NCBI GenBank assembly: GCA_041398225.1
Contig: JAWKVD010000028.1
Span: forward strand, 1-37,576
Source of the DNA: JAWKVD01 sp041398225
GTDB lineage: Bacteria > Pseudomonadota > Alphaproteobacteria > Caulobacterales > Hyphomonadaceae
DNA: 37,576 nt
Direction: 5' to 3'
The position numbers were made by a program, and so were the translations under genes. Positions 31,293 to 37,576 of the stretch are shown here, piece by piece (within the stretch, counting starts at the first letter, position 1; each line of letters starts with the position of its first letter). Below the pieces are notes generated by a model that worked only from the letters and a program-made list of their open reading frames with translations, had not been told where the DNA came from and searched no databases.

Positions 31293-33749
31293 ATGACGAA
31301 CGAAACCGGTCAGCAAGTCGAGGCCGCGGCCGCAGGCAAGCCGGGCTATGGCGCGGACTCGATCAAGGTCCTGCGCGGGCTCGACGCCGTGCGCAAACGC
31401 CCGGGCATGTATATCGGCGACACCGACGACGGATCGGGCCTGCACCACATGGTCTATGAGGTCGTCGACAATTCGATCGACGAAGCGCTCGCGGGCCATG
31501 CCGACTTCGTGCAGGTCACGCTGCATCCGGACGGGTCCGCGGAAGTCTCGGACAATGGCCGCGGCATTCCGGTCGGCATCCACCCGGAGGAGGGCGTCTC
31601 CGCCGCCGAAGTGGTGATGACCCAGCTTCACGCGGGCGGGAAATTCCAGAACGCGGAAGAGGCCGGCTCCTACAAGGTTTCCGGCGGTCTTCACGGTGTG
31701 GGCGTGTCGGTGGTCAACGCGCTGTCGGAATGGCTCGACCTCACCGTGCACCGCGACGGGTCGGAGCACACCGTGCGCTTCCGCATGGGCGTGGCCGAAG
31801 CGCCGCTGAAGATCGTCGGCGAGAGTCCGAAGCGCGCGGACGGTTCGCCGCTGACCGGCACCACGGTGCGCTTCCTACCGTCGCCGACGATTTTCACGAT
31901 GGTCGAGTTCAACCGCACGACGCTTGAGCACAGGCTGCGCGAACTGGCCTTCCTCAATTCGGGCGTCCGGATCGAGTTTCGCGATCTGCGCGGCTCCGAG
32001 CCGGTCGAGATCATCATGCAGTACGAGGGCGGCGTCGAAGCCTTCGTCAAACATGTCGACCGGCAGCGCAACGGCGTCATTCCCGCGCCGATCCATGTCG
32101 TCTCGGAGAAGGACGGCATCGTGGTCGAGGCCGCGCTGGAGTGGAACGACAGCTATCACGAGAACGTTCTCTGCTTCACCAACAACATCCCGCAGCGCGA
32201 CGGCGGCACCCACCTCGCCGGTTTCCGCGCGGCGCTGACGCGCGTCATCAACAAGTATGCGAACGAGACCGGGGTCGCGAAAAAAGAGAAGGTCGAGATT
32301 TCCGGCGACGACGCGCGCGAAGGGCTCACCGCGGTCCTTTCCGTGAAGGTGCCGGACCCGAAATTCTCCTCGCAGACCAAGGACAAGCTGGTTTCCTCGG
32401 AAGTCCGGCCGGTGGTCGAACAGCTGATGAACGATGCGCTGAGCCAGTGGTTCGAGGAGAACCCGGCGCCGGCCAAGGCGGTGATGCAGAAGATCGTCGA
32501 GGCGGCCGCCGCGCGCGAAGCGGCGCGCAAGGCGCGCGAACTCACGCGGCGCAAGACGGCGCTCGACATCACCTCGCTGCCGGGCAAGCTCGCCGATTGC
32601 CAGGAAAAAGACCCGGCGCGGTCCGAACTCTTCATCGTCGAGGGCGACTCGGCCGGCGGTTCGGCGAAGCAGGGGCGCCATCGCGAGAACCAGGCGGTGC
32701 TTCCGCTGCGCGGCAAGATCCTCAACGTCGAGCGGGCGCGGTTCGACAAGATGCTGTCGTCCGATCAGGTCGGCACGCTGATCACGGCGCTCGGCGCCGG
32801 CATCGGCCGGGACGATTTCAATCCCGACAAGCTGCGCTATCACAAGATCATCATCATGACCGACGCCGACGTCGACGGCGCCCACATCCGCACGCTGCTG
32901 CTGACCTTCTTCTACCGGCAGATGCGCGAGGTGATCGACCGCGGCTATCTCTACATCGCCCAGCCGCCGCTCTACAAAGCCGAGCGCGGCAAGTCCGAGC
33001 GCTATCTCAAGGACGACGCCGAGCTTGACGCCTTCCTGATCGAGGAGGGGGTGAAGGGCCAGACGCTGATCCTCAAGTCGGGCGAACAGATCGGCGGAGA
33101 GGATCTGCGCGGACGGGTTCTCGAAGCGGCGGTCTTCAAGGGCACGCTGGCGCGCCTGTCGCTGCGCGCGCTTCCGAGCGCTCTGGAGCAGGCCGCGCTG
33201 GCGGGCGCGCTCGTCCCCGGCGCGGGCGATGCGGAGGCGGCCAAGGCGGCGGCCCGCCTCAATCGCATCGCGCAGGAAGGGGAGGATACATGGGAGGCGT
33301 CCTGGGAGGATGGCTCGCTGCTCTTCCGGCGCGTCGTGCGCGGCGTCGAGGAAAAGGCCGCGCTGGACAAGGCGCTGCTGGCGACGCCGGATGCGCGCCG
33401 CTTGGCCGACCGCGCGGCGGCGTTGGGCGCGCTCTATGAAGACGAGGCGGTGCTGCGTCACGAGAAAACCGGCGACACGCCGATCCATGGACCGGTCTCG
33501 CTGCTGGACGCGGTTACGGAGGCCGGCGAGCGCGGGATCAAGATCCAGCGCTACAAGGGTCTTGGCGAAATGAACCCGGACCAGCTCTGGGAGACGACGC
33601 TCGATCCCAACGCCCGCACCCTGTTGCAGGTGAAGGTCGATCACGCCGACACCGCCGACGAGATGTTCTCCAAGCTGATGGGCGATGTGGTCGAACCGCG
33701 CCGCGAGTTCATTCAGGAGAACGCGCTCGAGGCCGAAGTCGACGCCTGA
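31293..33749 (+). CDS. gyrB: DNA gyrase subunit B
   Basis: GyrB supplies the ATPase of gyrase, which adds negative supercoils. The 818-residue protein has the GHKL ATPase (E-V-V-D-N-S-I-D-E-A, about residue 55-65; G-G-L-H-G-V-G-V-S-V-V-N), the transducer domain, the TOPRIM signature E-G-D-S-A-G-G-S-A at about 450, D-A-D-V-D-G-A-H at about 523, and the C-terminal Q-R-Y-K-G-L-G-E-M-N. A segment of about 130 residues before this (near 610-735) is longer than in Gram-positive GyrB, as in other proteobacteria. GGAGG lies 6 bases before the ATG. No intein. Confidence 0.98.
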   Translation: MTNETGQQVEAAAAGKPGYGADSIKVLRGLDAVRKRPGMYIGDTDDGSGLHHMVYEVVDNSIDEALAGHADFVQVTLHPDGSAEVSDNGRGIPVGIHPEEGVSAAEVVMTQLHAGGKFQNAEEAGSYKVSGGLHGVGVSVVNALSEWLDLTVHRDGSEHTVRFRMGVAEAPLKIVGESPKRADGSPLTGTTVRFLPSPTIFTMVEFNRTTLEHRLRELAFLNSGVRIEFRDLRGSEPVEIIMQYEGGVEAFVKHVDRQRNGVIPAPIHVVSEKDGIVVEAALEWNDSYHENVLCFTNNIPQRDGGTHLAGFRAALTRVINKYANETGVAKKEKVEISGDDAREGLTAVLSVKVPDPKFSSQTKDKLVSSEVRPVVEQLMNDALSQWFEENPAPAKAVMQKIVEAAAAREAARKARELTRRKTALDITSLPGKLADCQEKDPARSELFIVEGDSAGGSAKQGRHRENQAVLPLRGKILNVERARFDKMLSSDQVGTLITALGAGIGRDDFNPDKLRYHKIIIMTDADVDGAHIRTLLLTFFYRQMREVIDRGYLYIAQPPLYKAERGKSERYLKDDAELDAFLIEEGVKGQTLILKSGEQIGGEDLRGRVLEAAVFKGTLARLSLRALPSALEQAALAGALVPGAGDAEAAKAAARLNRIAQEGEDTWEASWEDGSLLFRRVVRGVEEKAALDKALLATPDARRLADRAAALGALYEDEAVLRHEKTGDTPIHGPVSLLDAVTEAGERGIKIQRYKGLGEMNPDQLWETTLDPNARTLLQVKVDHADTADEMFSKLMGDVVEPRREFIQENALEAEVDA

Positions 33750-34336
33750 TCGCGCGTTGGCCCCGCCGGCCCCGGCCGACCTTGTGGGGGTCATGCTCGT
33801 TTTGAATGCGCCGGCGGCGGGCGATGTCGTCGCGAATTCGTCCCCCGCGCGAGCAGGTTGGCCGCCGATATATTCCTTTAGGGAATTCCGCAGCGTGTTC
33901 TAAGTCGTGCGGCGCTAAATATTGCGCAGAAACGATCAGTATCGAGCAGATCGCCTTCCAAGTGAATTTGGAAATAAAAGCTGTTCGGCAGATCGAATTA
34001 CCGTCCGGCGGAAGAGTTATTGCTTCCACCTCAAAAAAACAGAACAAGCATTTCGCGGTTTGGGGAAGCCGATTTCGCAAAAAGCTGTGCGACGACTTCG
34101 TGGCTTACCGGGTTTGAGGGGTTTCGCGGGCGTTTGTTCTGCTTCCCCGGCGATAACTGATGCAAAAATGCCTCAAACTTGATCGAGTTTGCCCGGAACG
34201 CCCCCCGACTTGTGACAGCGCGTTGACCCCCCCAACAATGTGACGATTGTAAGTCATCGACTGACGATACGCGCCGAGAGGTCAGCAACCCGTAGCGTCA
34301 AGACTATCCAGTCATCAACTCTGTCAGGGGGTCGTA
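33750..34336. other. AT-richer intergenic region between gyrB and the TonB-dependent receptor
   Basis: 587 bases, much less GC-rich than the genes (for example ATTTGGAAATAAAAGC near 33966). Short frames on both strands have no family resemblance and no ribosome binding site. It must carry the receptor promoter: TTGACC at 34223-34228 is a fair -35 box but no good -10 box follows. A palindrome is listed separately. No gyrB terminator hairpin was found. Confidence 0.55.
34174..34191. promoter_or_regulatory. 18-bp near-palindrome upstream of the TonB-dependent receptor
   Basis: CAAACTTGATCGAGTTTG differs from a perfect palindrome by one base pair. Located 146 bp before the receptor start, it resembles an operator for a dimeric regulator such as a LacI- or TetR-type repressor; the regulator is unknown. 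Confidence 0.45.
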
Positions 34337-37330
34337 ATGCAACGACAGTCTAACTCCATCCGGGGCGCCTTGCTGCGTTCCACACTGCTTGCGTCCGCGT
34401 TCGCGGCGAGCATCACGGGCGTTGCGGCGGCGCAGGAAACTGAAGCCAGCCCGGAGCGCGAAGTTGTCGTCATCACCGGTACGCGCGTTTCGGTGCCCGG
34501 CGTTGAATCCTCGAGCCCGATCTTCTCGCTCGGCGCCGACGAGATTCAGCTTCAGCAACAGCCTGAAGTCGAAAAACTGATCCGCGTCCTGCCGATCACG
34601 ATCCCGGGCGACGGTCAGAACGTCAACAACGGCACGGTCGGCGCGGCCACCGTCAACCTTCGCGGCCTCGGCGCGCAGCGCAACCTGCTGCTCCTCGACG
34701 GTCAGCGCATCACCCCCTACGACATCAACGGTCGGGTCGACACCCAGGTCATCCCCACCGCCATGCTTGAGCGCGTCGACATCGTGACGGGCGGCGCGTC
34801 GGCCACCTACGGTTCGGACGCCATGTCCGGCGCCATCAACTTCATCCTGAAGCGTGACTTCGAAGGCATCGAGTTCAACCTCGATCACTCGATCACCGGC
34901 GAGAACGACGGCGAGATCAACACCGCCTCGGTCACCATGGGCGCCAATTTCGACGACGGCCGCGGCAACGCGATGCTCGGCCTCAACTACGCCAAGCGCG
35001 ACGCGGTGCTGCTCGGCGACCGTCCGCTCGGCCTCCTCGGCATCGAAACCGAAACCGGCGCCGGCTATGAGGAATTCCTCAACGGCGAAGTGCCTCCGGC
35101 GCCGCCCGCGGGCTGCGAATCCCCGAACGCCGTGGCGGCGGGCGGTTCGACCACCACCATGCCGACGCGCGTCGCGATCGCCGGCGGTCCGGGCCTCGGC
35201 CAGTTCCGCACGGACGGCACGCTGGGCGCCAACTGCTCGGTGTTCAACTTCAACCCGTACAACTACTACCAGACCCCGCAGGAGCGTTTCGGCGCGACCG
35301 GCGTGGCACATTACGAGATCAACCAGCACGTCGACCTGTACTCGCGCGCTTCGTTCTCGACCACGAACGTGGTGCAGCAGGTCGCTCCCTCCGGCATCTT
35401 CGGCAACACCTTCTGGACGCCGCTGTCGAACCCGCTGATGGGTGATTCCGCTCGTTCGGACATCATCGCGGCGGCCGAAGCCGGTCGCACCGCCGGGACG
35501 GTCGTTCTGACGGGCGACCTGCCGAACTGGCGCGACGTCAACAGCAACGGCATCGTCGATGCGGCGGACGATCTTCTGATCTCCTACCGTCGTCGTACGC
35601 TTGAGCTCGGACCGCGTTCGACCGAGTACAACCAGAACTGGTTCCAGATGGTCGTCGGCTCGCGCGGCGAGATCGCGAACGGCTGGACCTACGATCTGTC
35701 GCTGTCGCACGGCGAATCCAACCGCTCGCACACCAGCCGCGGCTACACCAACGTCGCGCACATCGAAGATCAGGTTTACTCGCTTGACGGCCTGACCTGC
35801 GCCAACAGCTCGGACGACGCGTGCGTGCCGATCGACCTGTTCGGCGGCTATGGCACGATCACGCCGGAAGCCGCCGCCTACGGCGCGGCCACGGCGGTCG
35901 AACTGCGTAACTACACGCAGACCATCGCGCTCGGCACGGTGACCGGTACGCTCGACCAGGTGAAGACGCCGTGGGCTGACCAGGGCGTCGGCGTCAGCTT
36001 CGGTATCGAGTACCGCGAAGAGAACGGCAAAACGACGCCGGACGAATGCCTCAAGCTCGCCCCGGCTTCGTGCCTCGGCGGCGCCGGCGGCAACACGCTG
36101 CCGATCGAAGGCGGGTTCTCCGCTTACGAGTATTTCGGCGAAGCGATCGTTCCGATCGCGTCGGGCCTGCCCTTCGCCGACTCGCTCGATCTCGAGCTTG
36201 GCTACCGGACCGCGGACTACGATCCGTCGGGCACGCTGGAAAGCTGGAAGTACGGCGTGTCGTGGGCTCCCATTCCGAGCCTGCGCTTCCGCGCCATGCA
36301 ACAGCGCGCCAACCGTGCGCCGAACGTGGGCGAACTGGCCGCGCCGCAGACCACCGGTCTCGACAACGCCACGCTTGACCCGTGCTCGATCGCGAACGCC
36401 GGCAACATCGACGCTACGCTTCGCTCTCTGTGCATCTCCACGGGCATGACCGACGCTCAGGTCGGCACGGTCGAGGACATCGTGTCGGGCCAGATCAACG
36501 GCTTCTTCGGCACCAACCTCACCGCGCTGCCGGAGCCGGAAACCGCCGACACCACCACGGTGGGCTTCGTGTGGACGCCGTCCAACCTCGGCGTTCTCAA
36601 GAACCCGACGCTGACGCTCGACTACTACGACATCAAGATCAACGACTACATCAACTCGCCGCCGGCCCAGGGCATTCTGGACGGCTGCTATGTGCTCGGC
36701 GATCCCACCCAGTGCGCCAAAGTTGTTCGTATCGGCGGCACGCTGACCCTGCCGGGCTCCGGTCTGCAGGAGTTCACGACCAACCTCGACTACCTCAAGG
36801 CTGAGGGCATCGAAGTCGGCGCGAGCTTCGGCGTCGACCTGCCGTACGGCGAACTCTCGGTGTCGTTCAACGGCAACCACTACCTGACCAACGAGTTCCG
36901 CGCGACGTCGACCTCGCCGGTGCAGGACTGCAACGGGTTCTACTCGGCGGCCTGCGGCGGCAACTTCGGTACGCCGCTGCCGGAAACCCGCTGGATCCAG
37001 CGCACGCTGTGGGACTTCACGGCGATGGGTCAGGACTTCCAGGTCGGCTATCTGTGGCGCCACCTCGGCGAGGTGAAGACCGACGTTCCGGCGGATGTCT
37101 ACGATCCGTTCGAAACGGTCGACGCCTATGACTATATCGACCTGACGGGTTCGTGGCGCGTGAACGACGCTCTCAAGCTGAGCGCCGGCGTCACCAACCT
37201 GTTCGAGGAAGATCCGCCGGTGGTCGGCAACGAAGCCGCGGACACCGGCTCGAACAACGGCAACACCTTCCCGTCCACGTATGACGTGCTCGGCCGGGTG
37301 TTCTCGATCGGCGTGAACGTCCGCTTCTAG
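34337..37330 (+). CDS. TonB-dependent outer-membrane receptor
   Basis: A 997-residue gated transporter. A Sec signal (to about V-A-A-A, residue 31) is followed by the plug: V-V-I-T-G-T-R-V, N-L-R-G-L-G-A-Q-R-N-L-L-L-L-D-G-Q-R, V-D-I-V-T-G-G-A-S-A-T-Y-G-S-D-A-M-S-G-A-I-N-F (to about 175). A 22-strand barrel fills the rest, with the C-terminal belt V-F-S-I-G-V-N-V-R-F ending in Phe for BamA recognition. Several Cys-containing extracellular loops (for example L-T-C-A-N-S-S-D-D-A-C) could form disulfides. No TonB-box or secretin/TonB short N-terminal domain was clear. Substrate cannot be told. AGGGGG precedes the ATG. Confidence 0.96.
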   Translation: MQRQSNSIRGALLRSTLLASAFAASITGVAAAQETEASPEREVVVITGTRVSVPGVESSSPIFSLGADEIQLQQQPEVEKLIRVLPITIPGDGQNVNNGTVGAATVNLRGLGAQRNLLLLDGQRITPYDINGRVDTQVIPTAMLERVDIVTGGASATYGSDAMSGAINFILKRDFEGIEFNLDHSITGENDGEINTASVTMGANFDDGRGNAMLGLNYAKRDAVLLGDRPLGLLGIETETGAGYEEFLNGEVPPAPPAGCESPNAVAAGGSTTTMPTRVAIAGGPGLGQFRTDGTLGANCSVFNFNPYNYYQTPQERFGATGVAHYEINQHVDLYSRASFSTTNVVQQVAPSGIFGNTFWTPLSNPLMGDSARSDIIAAAEAGRTAGTVVLTGDLPNWRDVNSNGIVDAADDLLISYRRRTLELGPRSTEYNQNWFQMVVGSRGEIANGWTYDLSLSHGESNRSHTSRGYTNVAHIEDQVYSLDGLTCANSSDDACVPIDLFGGYGTITPEAAAYGAATAVELRNYTQTIALGTVTGTLDQVKTPWADQGVGVSFGIEYREENGKTTPDECLKLAPASCLGGAGGNTLPIEGGFSAYEYFGEAIVPIASGLPFADSLDLELGYRTADYDPSGTLESWKYGVSWAPIPSLRFRAMQQRANRAPNVGELAAPQTTGLDNATLDPCSIANAGNIDATLRSLCISTGMTDAQVGTVEDIVSGQINGFFGTNLTALPEPETADTTTVGFVWTPSNLGVLKNPTLTLDYYDIKINDYINSPPAQGILDGCYVLGDPTQCAKVVRIGGTLTLPGSGLQEFTTNLDYLKAEGIEVGASFGVDLPYGELSVSFNGNHYLTNEFRATSTSPVQDCNGFYSAACGGNFGTPLPETRWIQRTLWDFTAMGQDFQVGYLWRHLGEVKTDVPADVYDPFETVDAYDYIDLTGSWRVNDALKLSAGVTNLFEEDPPVVGNEAADTGSNNGNTFPSTYDVLGRVFSIGVNVRF

Positions 37331-37364
37331 GACCCACACGTCCGATAGCCGGACAAAAAAAAGG

Positions 37365-37395
37365 ACGGCGGGCTTCGGCCCGCCGTTTCTTTTTT
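37365..37395 (+). terminator. Strong terminator after the TonB-dependent receptor
   Basis: ACGGCGGGC (37365-37373) pairs with GCCCGCCGT (37378-37386) over a stable TTCG loop and is followed by TTCTTTTTT. An eight-A run just before the stem means it could also work on the minus strand, for the gene at the right edge. Confidence 0.93.
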
Positions 37396-37509
37396 GCGCT
37401 CGATGATGACTTGAGCGCGCTTGCGCCACAGCCGTTCGATGGCGCGTCAATCACGTGCCGGCGGATACGTCGGTTGGGCTCGCCTAAAGCGGCCCAGGTC
37501 TTGGGGGGG

Positions 37510-37576
37510 CTAGTTCTCGGAGATGGCGTAGAGCGCCGAGCCGCGCTCGTGCAGCCAGTTGCGCGCTTCTTCCCAA
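37510..37576 (-). CDS. C-terminal end of an unidentified protein, partial
   Basis: The last 67 bases encode, on the minus strand, the final 21 residues of a protein ending N-W-L-H-E-R-G-S-A-L-Y-A-I-S-E-N before TAG. Codon use is normal for the genome. The rest lies outside the window, and I do not recognise the family. The 120 bases between it and the terminator hold nothing I can support. Confidence 0.55.
   Translation of the reverse strand, partial: WEEARNWLHERGSALYAISEN

Noticed and set aside
33806..34117. 103-codon frame in the gyrB-receptor gap
   Set aside because: No ribosome binding site, no family resemblance, and overlapped by an equally unconvincing frame on the other strand.
34304..37450. 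Open frame of 1048 codons antisense to the TonB-dependent receptor
   Set aside because: It mirrors a receptor with signal, plug and barrel motifs on the plus strand. Its translation is Arg/Val/Ala-rich with no recognisable domain, as expected from GC-rich third positions.

Overview
The window is about 37.6 kb of GC-rich, gene-dense chromosomal DNA from an alphaproteobacterium. The block rpsT-dnaA-dnaN-recF-gyrB with mutM, ubiE and ubiB close by, the alphaproteobacterial form of DnaX and of SRP RNA, and a large TonB-dependent receptor fit the Caulobacterales/Maricaulales/Hyphomonadaceae neighbourhood. That placement is inferred from gene order and protein character, not from a search. No transposon, phage, CRISPR array, rRNA or tRNA gene was found.

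Layout. 1-3.4 kb: an ABM-type monooxygenase cut by the left edge, a small lipoprotein, leuD translationally coupled to a two-domain VOC protein, and a TrhA/hemolysin III membrane protein. 3.4-7.1 kb: DUF488 and RNase D on the minus strand, divergent from aspS. 7.1-7.36 kb: a structured non-coding stretch with a 12-bp hairpin, two further hairpins and a 36-bp palindrome containing an FNR/FixK-like core. 7.36-11.02 kb: a minus-strand run that reads TIR/four-helix membrane protein, NudC (NAD pyrophosphatase), glutathione S-transferase, peroxiredoxin. 11.14 kb: the SRP RNA gene ffs with its own promoter. 11.24-15.7 kb: a patch inserted between ffs and dnaX, which are neighbours in many alphaproteobacteria; it holds an MTA/SAH nucleosidase of lower GC, a SIMPL-domain secreted protein, a hybrid histidine kinase and a YHS-domain protein. 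15.9-19 kb: dnaX, ybaB and a nitroreductase. 19-23.9 kb: a minus-strand run ubiE-ubiB-flavin reductase-Na+/H+ antiporter. 24-26.7 kb: mutM, a secreted protein, an enoyl-CoA hydratase and rpsT. 27.1-33.7 kb: dnaA, dnaN, recF and gyrB. 34.3-37.3 kb: a TonB-dependent receptor ending at a strong terminator; the last 67 bases are the tail of an unidentified minus-strand gene.

How the genes work together. The replication block supplies the initiator, the sliding clamp, gap repair and gyrase; DnaX, the clamp-loader subunit, belongs to the same machine. UbiE and UbiB both serve ubiquinone synthesis. The TIR protein lies 25 bp upstream of nudC on the same strand: a predicted NAD-acting or signalling TIR domain on a membrane anchor beside an enzyme that cleaves NAD(H), followed by two redox-protective enzymes. 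This is the best candidate here for an undescribed functional module, but the link rests only on adjacency.

The two observations I rate highest are the TIR-TM/NudC pair and a divergent DnaA whose box VII arginine finger (E. coli Arg285) appears replaced by Glu. A 19-base hairpin motif is also shared, with one mismatch, by the dnaA and gyrB leaders; in gyrB it abuts the ribosome binding site.
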